Shown: piece after piece, positions 20,894 to 34,540 of the stretch
Layout: every line of letters starts with the position of its first letter
How positions within the stretch are numbered: position 1 is the stretch's first letter
Origin: Anodontia alba
Lineage: Eukaryota > Mollusca > Bivalvia > Lucinida > Lucinidae
Direction: 5' to 3'
DNA: 64,000 nucleotides
NCBI GenBank assembly: GCA_964016985.1
Contig: OZ024824.1
Span: 44,685,168-44,749,167 of the forward strand
Notes under the pieces: generated by a model
What the model saw: the letters and a program-made list of their open reading frames with translations, nothing else
Database searches by the model: none
Told to the model about the DNA's origin: nothing
Program-made: the position numbers and the translations under genes

Positions 20894-23800
20894 GGCAGTA
20901 GCATCTTTCTGTCCTAATATGTTGCTCCGAGATAGATACTGCGTGTGTACTTCACTCATGCGGAAATATACGGCTGCAATATTACCGGACTAGATTCAGT
21001 CATTTTATCCTGGCACTATTCCAGCCTAACGGGCAAACCATTACGTGTTTCCTAATACTGTGACGATATAAAGCTGCATACAACCGGAATAAATGCAGCG
21101 ACCTAGCTCTATTATATATCCGAGGTGGCCTATCTCAGATCTAATAGATATCTTGACATGTTTCAACTTACTTGAGGCCATACCGTATAGAAATCCATAA
21201 GTCAAGAATTGCCAAAATGCTGTGAGATGGACGCATGCAAGTGTAATAAATCCAGAAAGGGCAACTGCAAAAATAAAATAGTAGATACGATGGCAGCATT
21301 TAAAGTCGCCCATAAATCCTACGAAGACACAAGCAACAATACTTCCGGCTCCGACCAGTGACAGCGTCAATGAAGAATGTTCCTTCGTCTGGCCCCTGCT
21401 GGTCATCATCTTGTAGAGCAAGTTAAATGGCACGAAATAGGCAAAGCCGACACAGACAGCACCCGCAACGAAACAAATGTACAGACCACTGAAGAAGGAG
21501 AAATGTCCCTGGCACTTTTGCGCGGGTGACACCATGGAAGGACTTGAAGCTTCTAGAACGAAATAAAATATTTTCAAAATATTCTAATTGCACCGTTGAC
21601 GTATGTGTTGTATTGTATTATATTTCTAACTGACTTGATTCTATACAACTGACGATATCCTCTTTTCAAACAAGTGTGAGGCTACTGCATGAAGTCCAAA
21701 TATACATAGCTTGCATTTAATCAATGGAAACAGTCTACTTGGTAGAAAGCATTATTCAATAATATGAAGAAAGACAGGAAGTGCCACAATCACTGAACAC
21801 AGCCCTTAATCAATATGGAACACAGTTTTAAACAACCACGTCTTAGGTTAAAAGAAGTTTGTTCACAGAAGGCTGCTAAATTGTATATACGAATTACTGA
21901 CATACTGTCACCTAACAACACAATGCCACCTAGGCCATACGAAAGTAAAACTAAAGAAGAAGAAGAAGAAGAAGAAAACAAACTGTAATTGTCTTTCTTT
22001 TTGATGATTTAGAATTCCAACTATACAGGTTCTTTCTAAACATTTTATACACAAGTACGTTCCGAAGTAGGCAGGTTTTAGAAATATAGAATAAATCAAA
22101 ATCAGAAAACAGTGGACTCGGTTTTATTGATTTTAATATAATTGTGTTGAGGTTTAACGACACGTCAAACCCTTGTGGGTCATTTTGTATCGTGTCCCAG
22201 AGAAAGGGAGAAAAAGTTAGAAGAGATAGTAGAGAAGATGAAAGAGAGGGATGGAGAAGAAAGAGGGAAATGAAAGAAAGTGAATGAACAGAAGAAATAA
22301 CAACATTCCCTCCTCTATCCTTACCTGCTGCAAGGACAGAGACCTTGTCAAACTGTTAGCCAATATCAGTTGGATGCCCCGGTGACATACATTATTGAGT
22401 TACCCATCCTGCCCCTTACAGCTTTGAGCGGAATACTGTTTTCACATACAATATACGGGGAAATTAGCCTCAAATGACCAGACAAATCAATACTTTCATA
22501 ACTATATCGAAGTACGTTGCGACGTTTTACGGCCTCCAGGCCGCAAATGGAATAAAAACGTTAAACTATAATGCCCCGCCATCTGCAGCAGACAGAAAAC
22601 TGCATAAAATTTGACGAAATTTGCCCATTGGCAATTCCAAACCAGATCTCCACAATATCAATGCACACACCAAATTTGGCGAAAATCCATTGAAGTTTAC
22701 TTAAGTTATCATCCGGAAACGAAAAACGGACGGACGTACGACTGACGGACGACGGACAGACAACGGACGTCCAACGTGAAACCACAATACCCCGCCACTA
22801 TTGTGTGGCGGGGTATAATAAAACGGTCAAAAGTCATTAAAACCAGAAAAAGATGTAAGCATAATGCAACATGTAGTTGCTCAAAGGCATCTGTAGCCAT
22901 AGCAGAAGAGTATAGCATTGCAATGAGAATGAGACGATTCTACTGGTGTATATGCGTCACAGGGATTCCTATTTTTGACCGTATCCTAAATTTACTGTAG
23001 ATACGTACCTGGTTGATATTGGCGATCAACCGTAGCTGGTCAATGGTCAAGTTATACTCACCTGTCCTTGTTTAGTTATGCCTCAGTGCACTTGCCAGTT
23101 GATCGCCATTTTGTAAAGTTATATACTTTACATGCATTGAAATATATTTTATATATATTTTACAGGTATGTTTTGGAATCCCAAATTTATATTTTTGTGA
23201 TAATTTTGAATATAGTATAGGTTTTTATTATGCGTCTGCCTGTCATGAGTTCTCATTCATTATGATAACTATGTTTGTGATTAGTATCAATGTATTTGTT
23301 TATTGTTTTCTAAGAATCTGTTTACTTGTTTGCCCTTGATTAGTTATGTCTCAGTGCACTTGCCACTTGATCGCCATTTTGTAAAGTTATATACTTTACA
23401 TGTATTGAAATATATTTTATATATATTTTACAGATGCTGATCAGACAATACAGCTGCCAGAATAAACAAATTGAAATGTTCTTGGTCTTGTGGTCCATAT
23501 AGAACCCGATACAAGCATGAGCTTAGATACTGTATCTGTTACATATGTAGTACAAAATATCAATGTGGCAAATATGTAGAGAAGAATATAGGTAAGAGCA
23601 AGGATCTCAAACCCACACTACTGCAAGTAAATGTCCGTCTGTGTACTGAAGTTTAATATTGAAGCTAATATTAAAATTCTATTTTCAGAATATGAGATAT
23701 TCAATGGATAAGTAAGAGAAGAATAACCAGCAACCAACCCTATATTCTACATTAATTCAAAAGTCAGTATGTATTGTACCATAATTCAAAGGTCAGCATG

Positions 23801-26800
23801 TATTGTACCAATATCCAAGTCTAGCTTGGCTACTTGCCACTGACATGACTTTGTACCATTAAATTCTCAATTTAGTGGCAAAAAACCGCAGCATTCCTGT
23901 GTTCCAAAAAGGGCTATAACAACAACAACAACAACAATGACAACAATAAAAATCAGATACATAAGAAGAAATATGGGAGCCACGAACCTCAAGTTTTTAA
24001 TTCGACAATATAAAAAGCGCTGCCTGTTGCAATATCCTGTTGAAAGATTCTAGTTCCTGTAGTTACAGAGACAGGGAGACTAAGAAAAAGGATGAACAAA
24101 CACATTTCTGCATAATAACACAAATGTGTTCAGGAAGAGCAACGCTAACAGAACGTAGCCTACCAATGTCACCTCAAGGGAAAAACAAACAAAGCATCAT
24201 GAAAACATGCCTATATAAATTTGAACTCCTTAAACCCCACTTTTATATAGCAAAACTGGGATTTACAGGGGTATACATTATTTTTCTTATTTCTGCTTAA
24301 AAAAACATAAATTGTAGGAATCCTCACCGAGGCGGTTCTAACGGGTCCCTACAATCTATGTTTTGAGCAGAAACGTGGAGAATATCAGAATCTTTTTTTT
24401 ATCTGAAATTTTACATTTTCTGATGGTAAAATTTACAGCATATTTGAATAGACAATTTTTCGTAATGGGCAGATAGTACACAACCCACAAACCAACGAGA
24501 AGCAAAGCAATCATCTCTTTCTTCTCCAACGAGGTGATTCCAGTGCTAGATAGGACCCGAGAAATAGGACCCAGTTGTTCAAAGCGTCGTTAGCTTAACG
24601 AGCTCGTTAAGGGTCAAAATGTTAACTGTTCTAGTAAGTACATTATCCAATTCACAGGTATTTTAGCTGAAAAAAAAATGTGAGTCAAAGTTTTAACGAT
24701 ATATTAACTAACGACATCGTTAGGTTTGAAGAACTGGACCCAGATCAATAAGACAACGGACATGACAAAACACATACACACCATAAGAACAAGCAACATC
24801 AGAACCATTGACTTAGAACGATCAGTAGTAAAAACTACCACGTGGGGTGGTGGAATGGGGCTTGGAATTGAGAAAATGAGGTTAAAATCGATTTTATTAG
24901 TACAAATCTTCATCGTAGGTTCAAAAACACAAAATGATTGCTTTGCTCACACAGAGGCTTCATAACTAAATCAGTGAAATCTCACAGAAAAACAACAACG
25001 TGTAAAAAATGAAGATACTGCGACAAAAACAAACATAAGAATTCGTGGTAATCAACTGAGACACTGGCAGCCAGAGCCAGAAATCACTTGATGAACCACG
25101 GTCGGCCCGAACAAAGACATGCCATAAGATTACAAGTTATGAAAGACCTGCGGTTTCCTTGATACTAATGAGCCTTGTTCACACAGACAGATTTTATTTT
25201 ACTTGTTACAGAAAAATGTGCTCTGAAAAAGTATGCATCTTTTCAGTTTATTATATTTATTAGGTAAAATTTACTGGACCGAGAAAATTTTCTCGTTTAA
25301 ACGTGAACTTGGTCATATATTATGTATCGAAGAACGTAATACTCTTGTTAAAAAGTGTAGCACAACACCCAAAACACATAATAGATACCATGTGAATGAA
25401 GAATATTTGTAACAGTTTCTGTGTCAAATTTTATAAGAAAAAAGACTTTTTTGTCGTGTGAATAAGGCACAAGCCAGCAACTATTTATTCATTATGTGAT
25501 CGGATTTACATTGACTTTATCCTTAATTATTACGAAAACACGCCTATTCAAATATATAGAAAATTTCACTTGCAAAAACTGAACATTTTTGTCTAATATT
25601 TTGTCCGTCTGATATGTTTCATATTCCTGCTCAAAACATAGATTGTAGGTACTCGTTCGAACCGCCTCGGCGGTTTTTGAGCAGAAATAAAAAGTTTCTG
25701 ACCAAAACATAGTGTGTACTCGTTAGAACCGCCTCGGCGAGGCGGTTCTAACGAGTACACACTATGTTTTTGAGCAGAAATAAGAAAATAATGATTACCT
25801 CTGCAAACCCCAGTTTTACTATATAAAAGCGGGATTTATGGGGGTCAAAATTACATAGGCATGTTTTCATGATGTTATATGACCCATGCGATGTCTTCCA
25901 GGCCTATGTGAACAGCGAAGACCCATATCAACCTGCGCATCCGGAAGTCTGATCAGAGCCATTGGTAACGACAGAATGTATCCAGTTAACATAATTAAAG
26001 AGACTGGATACATATTATCTATTTTGCCATGCTTTACAAGGCAGAATGCTTTTGTGATTTCCTGTTTGCTTTCCTATGCACCAAATTCCGTCTTGAAAAG
26101 AGTATACCCCAAAAGGAAATAATTTGTTCTCATAGGAAGCAACCATTCCTTTTAGAGTACGCCCCTTTTTCTGAAGAGGTCCTAAGTATTTTTGACAATT
26201 GCCTACACTGAAAGTGTAAGCTTGTCCTTAAAGTAAAATGGAGGTAATCTGAATAGCCGAACTAGAATTAGATACAGTACTTGCTTTGCATTGCCCATAT
26301 GACAATATGACAATATTACGTTGTTTTTTTTTTTGCAGACTGTGGATGGATGGGTGGTAGGATAAACATACCTTTTGGCTGTTTTTGACAAACAGGTTTT
26401 TTCTGTGCCGAATATAAAAGTACTCCTGCAACAACGCCCTGTAAGCATAGCCCACCAAGTAGGATAAACGAATCTCTCCAGTTATAAACGTCTATCCACC
26501 AAGAAGTCAGAAATGGAAGAACTAGGGTTCCAATCGCACCACCTGTTGAAGCAAGACCCATAGCTACTGTCCGTCTGTCTGTAAATTCTCGATTGATAAC
26601 AACAATTCCAGACATCAGCAGAAGCGATGCGCCACTTCCTACAAGCAAATGATATTCATAACTGAATGCTTTCATAGTTCAATATTTTCACTAAGCCGAG
26701 CAAGGAATTTTGATGGTATTTTAATCTAAAACGTCATATTTATCGCTTGTATATTTATTCAAAGTCAAGTGTAACTGTCCTTATCATATTATCATATTCA

Positions 26801-29800
26801 TCGGGACTAATCATTAGCTATTAAAAGCTACTGGATATACTTGGTGATATTATCTTCCGGTGGGTTTTGTGACGCCTTATTGGTTGAGACCAGCTAGCCA
26901 GACACTTCAGCTTTTTTTCAGTTGTTTGTTATAAGAGTAGTATAAGAAAAGAGAGCTACAGGACAGCCCAGAAAAAAAATCAAGCGAAAAACTTTTCTGG
27001 GCCAATTCTTTCCATCTTTGCAAAGACATCTATATATTCATACATAACATTTCTAATATCACTGATAAGATAACATTAACTTTAAAGTCATTGATAACCT
27101 TAAAGTTGACGTTATCAATGACATTAAAGTTAATGTTATCAATGGTATTAAAAATGTTGCCTATTAATATATAGATGTCATTGCAAAGATGGAAAGAATT
27201 GGCCCAGAAAAAAAATCGTTTGATTTTTTTCTGGGCTGTCCTGTAACACTCCTTTCTTACACTACTTATAAGGATCTAACATGGGTGTGAGGGGTAGATA
27301 GAAAAATCAGTCCCTCGCAATTACAGTCTGGCATCTCTCGACTGCCTAATGATGCCAGACTGTGATCGCGAGGGACTAATTTTTCTATCTACCCGTCACA
27401 CACATGATAGATTCTTTTCCTTCCTTTCATTTCTTGATCTTTTTACTAATGCAGTCACTTCGATTGCTGAAGTCCGCCATATTGTGATGACATTATTGTG
27501 GTGTTTAATGACGTCATTACGTTCAGTGACATAAACCTTAACGATGGCGTATGTAATGTCCATTACAACCAGTGCATATCAAATACGTAAGACCTCGATT
27601 TTTATCTTACCCTGGGTAGGATAACCTGGGTAGGATGAGAATTTGTATCCCAGGGTTAAATTCGTGATTTCTTTATCTGATATGCAGAAATGTTTGTTCT
27701 CAAGGATCTTTTATTCAGAATCTATTTACAAATAGGACAACTTTTATGACTTCTGTTTAGTTTGCTCTTCAGCACGCCAAGCTACTTTTGGAAAGAACTT
27801 TTCTTAAACAAGAATTAGTCTCGAAGGGCAAAGTGTTTTCTGTATTAGAAGGAAACAAACACAATTTTGACACAGATGCCTCACCCAGATGTATTTATAC
27901 CTTTATAATAGAACGACGTCTCCATACAGTCATTTACCTCAAACGCATGTTAAAAATAATGAATGATTCATAGACAGCACGATCATGATTTTGGGTTCCT
28001 TAAAAAAAAAAAAAAAATAAAAAAAATCGAAAACTGAGATATATTAGTAAGAGAAAATATAACCTTGTCTGTTGCAAAATATGTACGGTTATAGACATTC
28101 ACACTGGTCTACCGTTAAGCATTTCTGGATCTACGGTACTGTAAGTCAGTAACTTTACATAGTCACCCAAACGTGTGACACAAAGCTTTGAAAAGCAACA
28201 TACGTATTGCCATTGGCGGTACATTGTGGCACGTCATAGCTGTTACATTGAATTTGACTGGACATAACTTAAGGATAATTGGCCAGCCATATTGGTAGTG
28301 ATGAACATTATAAAATCATAAATTACTGGTTTTACATACGAGGTGAAGCAGATAAGAATATTTTGATATATATCTATATTTAAAAATGGCATGCCTGTAA
28401 TTTCGACTATATAAGGAAATATAGAGGGTTGAAGCTGTTCTATAAACGTGGCGTAAATGAGCCGTTTTTTATTTATTTTTTTTTTTTTTGCCGTTTTTAT
28501 TTGTCAAATTCCGTTTATTTGCGCGCAGTTCCCGCGTTCGACTTGTGTCTTGTTCTCGGCTTTTAAAATGGACATGAAATTGTTGGCCTCTGTGTATATA
28601 CATTTACAGTGGGGTGTTTAAAATAAACATAGAAAAAAGTTTATGCCGCTTATGGAGCATAGCTGAGGGTGACGTGGATAACATTGTGAAACTACACTCC
28701 CAAGATCCACCAGTTTTGCATAACTAACAAATGTGGGGGCGGGGCGGGCAGTGGGCGAAACGACTATTGCAAGACTATTTACTCCCACCTGCTTTAAAAA
28801 AGATAAAAGAAGCAAAGTAGACAGCCCCGAAAAGGTGAGCAGATGAATGCAGGCGCCGAGTGCAGAGTATCTGTGTGTAGACTGCTGAACCATGTGGTGG
28901 CACCCATTGTGAAAGCTCCGCCATTTTTTTATTTTTATTTTTACAATCAGTATTAACCCCTCAAATGGCACACTTGTTGTAAAAAATATGATAAAGCGAG
29001 AGTTTGCAATAACCCTTGTGACAAATTCACATCGACTTGACCTTACAGTTTAATTTACGATTCCCGATATCCTTCAAGCTTCATTATGTTACAAAAAGCC
29101 ATATCAAAACGCAGAGTCTGCTGTCAAAAACAGGGTCAATCGGGTTAGTAGAAACACATCTATTATTTTAGGCCCAAGTAGGTCAAGATCTACGCTTTCG
29201 TGAGCCTACTGTAAGAAGCAAATCGATTTTTTAAAGACGATCGTGCATTTATATAAATAGAATTTATTGGCTGACAAAGTGGCCGATCTAGTTTTTCAAA
29301 TCGGGACGGGAACCAGGAGTGACCTTGACTTTGCCAAAAAATACTGAAAAGATACGGAGAACATTTCATGTCCACAGAATTGTTTTGGTAATTTTCTTTT
29401 AATTATTCGTTAATGTAATGACTCTCTGTACATGCATTATATGATCCATATAAGTAGTTTTATGACGCGACTTATTGGCCTGTACAGGTCAACGATCAAT
29501 AGTAAAACAGCGATTAAATTGGTGTTTTATTTCTGGTTTTCTAAGGAATGCACTTTCATATTTACACACGTGAAATATACTGCGCAAGAACAGAAGAAGC
29601 GAAGGTATTCAATATTTATTTTCATTTGCAACAAAATAAGTTATGGCGTTAGAATTTTAATTATTTCGCAAAACCAAATCGGTATTCTTGTGGTGATATT
29701 TTGATACTAGACAGAGTGTATCTACTGACATTAAAATTCTGGTCCCAGGGGTTATGTGCTGATGCTCTTGGGCTATATTCATGTATAAAATAATGAAAAG

Positions 29801-32800
29801 AATGTTTAAAGGAAAAAAACTGAAACTTGCAACAGTGAGCCACAAGGACAGAGGGTATCTGTTGACATCAAAATTCTGCCCCCACTGGGTTATATACACA
29901 TCTATAAAATAATGAAAAATTGTAAAAAAAAAAAAAAAAAAAGCTAAAAAAGATACTGTTTAAACTTGCAGCAGAGGGTCACAATGACAAAAGGTATCCA
30001 CTAACATCAAAATTTTGGGATTGTGCGGACCTGCCCTGGGGCCAAATTTTAACATTTCTTCAGCAGTCAGGTGAGCGTTTCAAGACGAATGGTCCTCTGG
30101 TTTTAGTTTAGTGGGGAGGGTGTTGAGACAGGGTCGGTCGGGTTACAGCGTTTTTGGCCTAAGTTTTGATCAGATCTTGAAACTTAGGTATATGTAGGTC
30201 AGGGATAAAAACTATGATATTTCGAAAACTGGCGAGGTCAACCTATCTGTCATGAAAGTATGTCCCCTTGACTGCTGAAAATGCCTGTTTCTGACATTGT
30301 CATCACCAAAAGCCCTTCAGTTTTGATGGGATCTTCCTGAAACTTACATATGTGTAGGTCAGAGATAAAAGCTCGGATAAATTCAGGGATATTGATCACC
30401 GTATTTATCAAAGAGGTATGCTACCTTGTATGGTCATAACCATAAATCCTGAGTTTCATCAGTGTCTTCATGAAACTAACACAAACGTTTAACTCCGAAT
30501 TTGAAGTATTTTACTCCAACTTTTTATCTCTGACTCCAGCTTTTTGGAAAGTAGAAAAGTAAACTCCACCTTTTCCTGAAGACAGCTTTTTTTACTTCAT
30601 TTTTCAAAATAATAGTGAGAACCCTGAGACATATAAGTATGGGGGTAAAAGCTCTCATGAGTTTGAAAACTGGCTAGCTGGGCATATCTAACATAAGTAG
30701 TTGTGGTCATGGTACCCAAGCCATAAATCTCATAAATCCGTAAACGAATGACGAATCAGAATGTTCAGACCAACAGGCATGGTCCCGGTTATATCCCCTT
30801 GATTGCTGAAATTGCATGTTTAGCTCACCTGAGCACGAAGTGCTCATGGTGAGCTATTGTGGTCAGTCAATGTCCGTTATCCGTCGTGCGGAGTCAACCA
30901 TTGCTTAAAAAGCTACTCCTCCTACACCCCTGGGCCAATTGACTCGTGACTTGGTAGGAAGCATCGGGGTGACTTGTAAATCAAAAGTAGCTAAAATCGA
31001 TAGAAAATCCAAGATGGCCGCCATGACGGCCATCTTGAAAATCTATTTTTTTGCTTCTTTTTTTTTCCAAAAGCCAATTGACTCCAAACTTGGTAGGAAG
31101 CATTGGGATGACTTATAGATCCAAAATAACTAAAATCGTCCTTTCGGAAATCCAAGGCGGCCATCTTGAAAATCTATTTTTCGCTTCTTCTCCTAAACTG
31201 AAAAAGCCAATTGACTAGCAACTTGGTAGGAAGCATCGGGTTGACTTATAGGTCAAAAATAGCTAAAATCTTTCTGATCGGAAATCCAAGATGAGTGCCA
31301 TTGCATCCATCTTGAAAATCTATTTTTCGCTTCTTCTGAATCGAAAGGCTTATTGAATTTAAACTTGGTAGAAGTATCGGGGTGACTTGTAGATCAAAAA
31401 GAGCTAAACTCGTCCCTACTGGAAATCCAAGATGGCCGCCATGGCCGCCATCTTGTTATATATATATATATACTTATATTTGGAAAACCTTTAAAAATCT
31501 TTTTGTCTGAAACCAGAAAGCCCTGGCCTTTGATATTTGGTTACATAGCTTCATCTAGTTCACATGCCTATTCAACAATAAGGCAATGCGATCATGCTTC
31601 TGTCCAGCACCCCCAGCCTGTCATCCGAAAACATTCATTTTCAACAAATTTTAAACATACATAGTCCTATGAAGAGAAATCGTAGTCTTTTAGAATGTAC
31701 TAGAGACAATTACACTCAGGTGAGCGAATTAGGGCCCTCTTGGCCCTCTTGTTTTATTATCTTTTTATCATCACAAGTTTTGATCGGAAAGTCTTCAATT
31801 TTTGATGGGATCTTCCTGAAACATACATATAAGAAGGCCAGGGATAAAAGTGCGGATGACCGGTAGTGTCAGGATATTACTAATACAGTTATGTCCCCAT
31901 GATTGCTGAAAATAGGCTATTTTGGACCTAAATCGTCAGCAGCATAACTTCTTTGATTCATGTTCATTTTTTTTTTCAGTTACAAAATATATGTTTCTTA
32001 TTACTGCTCTAAAACAGATTGTGGCTACTTGTTAGAACCGCAATAACATAGTTCTAATGAGTCCACAAAAGTTTTGCTTTGAGGAAAACTAAGAAAATGC
32101 CTTTTTATTTTCATCTCAAATTGAAATGTTTACAGCAATAAAAATTCCACTATATTCAATAGGTGTGCTTTCATCATGCCTTAGCTATTCAATCTTTGCT
32201 TGGTGTGCACGTGAAAGCTTTGGCCAAGTACAAATTTAATCACATCAGAACTTCATGAACTGTTACCTCTGTAGTGAATACATATAGTTAAGTTACGATC
32301 CTTAACTACTATTAAGCGTACATTGAACATCCTGGCAGACTGGGTGGATGCCCTGGCTGATCTGAGTCTTTGATGGCGCACAGACCAACCACATTGTTGG
32401 TTTTGCTAAGTGATGGCCCATATGTGTTCCATGTTAGGTCATATTTATATGTATTTTCTTGATTTTACAAGTATTTCATTCTACAAGGGATTAAATTGGT
32501 TTTGAATAAAGTATGAAACTTGAACGCATAATTCTACAATTTTTAATATCTGTACCTTTCTTTGTTTTTTGTTTTTTTTTGGATGTAGTATTAGTATACA
32601 ACACAGGTATATTCATTCAAGTGGAAAATAAATACTATAGATAATTTGTACATCACTAAAGACAAGTTTAGCTCTCCATACATTGTTGTGGGCTATTTTT
32701 AGTGATGCACATGAACTCGTACTGTAAGAACTACTTTTGGTGCGTACTAATGAAAACAATGGATGACATTGGATTTGTTCAGGAAGCAGTTTAGGTGCCT

Positions 32801-34508
32801 TTGTTAAAAATTTAGATCTTTAGTTCTGTGCTGAGAATGATGAAATCAAAAAACCTTTTCCCTAGAGGGAAGATGTTTCAACATAGAAAAAACAATTTCA
32901 ATGAAGTTTATTCATCACAGATCAAGAAATTAATTGCCACTTTTTAAAGGCTACAACAGCACATTTACACCTTCAAATATCGTCTTCTTTCAGTTATATA
33001 TGATGGTTGAAGTATGAACTTTATGTTGAATAATATAATATGTCCAACAATTTAACTTTATACATAATACCCAAGCCCATTTGTTACAACTGTCTATTTC
33101 ATCCAGTTTGGACTAATATACTGATTATCCCCCTAACGCTTGTGTACGTGGAGGCTACCTTGGCGATCGAATGTCATACTAAATTCCCAAGCTTGCCGTA
33201 CTCAGTCTGGTACAACATTTTCCCTGTTTACTTTACCAGATACACATGTAAATAGAAAATAGAAACTTTTATTGCTCGCTTTCAGCAATGGAACTTGTAG
33301 AAAAATAAAATGTATGTACCTGCACCTATTCCGTACGTTAGGTACAATAAATAAGGACTGGTAACAAATCCACTGGACAACATGCCAATGGTCATGAGGA
33401 GCGAGCCAGCAACAGTTGCCACACAAACACCACGCAATTTTACTATGATACCAGACACGAGCCCTGCAAATATACGTGACACACAACTATAGTCTAGCAA
33501 CTGTTAAGTGTACAAGTATAAGCTTTCACAAAAAGCTTGGTCTACGCTTCGCACACAATAACTGTTAAAGCTGATTTTAATGGTATTGGGTTCTTTCCAT
33601 GCAAATATTTGCTAAATCGGCTTACTTACTATGGGTGAATTGGAGAAGTCTAAATGATATATCTTCTAGCCGGGAATGACCCTAGCTCAAAAGAAAATGT
33701 GAAATTACAACTTTCTTCTCCTTCTTCTTTTTTTATTATTATAATCAATAATTGAATGTGTCTAACCTTATCGGTCAATATATCACGGCAACGTTGATGC
33801 GACGTTTTTACGACGTTATGTATTGTTGTTTTCTTTCTTTTTCTCCGTAAATTATGTAAAAATGTTATATATGCATATATATATGAATGTATGTATGTAA
33901 AGTTTGGAGAAAGCTCGTGGCGAGACGATAACTCGTCCACTCATGGATCGCTTAGCCGATGCATCTGCACTGAATGCACACTGGATGTTTGCAGTCAGTT
34001 CGGAATGCATCGTTGCCATTATTCAGCTCGCGCGTCAGTGTATGCCACCCAATACACGTTATTCGCCATGGGAAACCAGGTTACTTCCTTGTTCTATGAT
34101 AAAAAAAAAAGAGAGAATACTTGGGACGGAAGCTTCTATAATAAAACAATAATAAAACAATTCTACTTACATCAGAAAAATAATCAAGTACTGAGTGCGT
34201 AAAATTGCATAGTCTGTTTTCATTCATAATTTTCTACGTGTTGCACGTGCTTAATATTGCGTTGACAGGTCTCTTAAGGCGTGGCCTGGTTTCGTCATGG
34301 CAAAGCGGGCCTCATTAATTGGTTGTCACTGCGTCATTGAACACAGGGACACAGTTTGATATTTACAGGTATTGTGTTCTGCATTCTTGTTGTTAGTCAT
34401 CAGTTTCAAGGTTTAAGTGCTATCTATCTATCTATCTATCTATCTATCTGAATAGTTACCAGTTCAATAAATATCTATCTATCTGAATAGTTACCAGTTT
34501 AATAAATG

Positions 34509-34540
<32 letters not shown>

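Larger units (their letters stand above)
16878..21171 (-). other. Transporter intron 4
   Basis: A 4.3-kb phase 1 intron, GTAAGTT...TTTTAG. It holds a complete Tc1-like element, a T-rich tract, MITE B, a worn family C repeat, a pogo-like MITE, a dispersed repeat and a (CA)n run. At 17067-17121 a 28-bp unit (AAATTATTCTTGAAATTATT...) is duplicated in tandem, and at about 19961-20021 a 31-bp unit (GCAAACGAAGAATTTCACGA...) is repeated twice. Confidence 0.8.
21553..26371 (-). other. Transporter intron 3
   Basis: A 4.8-kb phase 1 intron. It contains (GAA)n at 21953-21976, repeat D, repeat J, a 105-bp direct repeat pair, (CAA)n at 23921-23947, MITE A twice and MITE H once. The interval 25880-26220 has a worn GATCAGCCTG-type repeat and sequence resembling 35180-35385 (AGAGACTGGATACA, CATTCCTTTTAGAGT). 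No other gene seen. Confidence 0.75.
26639..33319 (-). other. Transporter intron 2
   Basis: A 6.7-kb phase 1 intron, GTACATA...CTTGTAG. It carries two foldbacks (26929, 27283), a poly-A run (27999-28026), several nested tandem-core elements (29.7-31.9 kb) and MITE A copy 4. From 27410 to 29690, and from 32190 to 33319, nothing genic is recognised beyond a worn GATCAGCCTG-type repeat at about 32330-32400. Confidence 0.7.

Noticed and set aside
33904..34202. Overlapping open frames on the plus strand
   Set aside because: Two frames of similar length overlap, neither has family motifs, and they lie in intron 1 of the transporter on the opposite strand.
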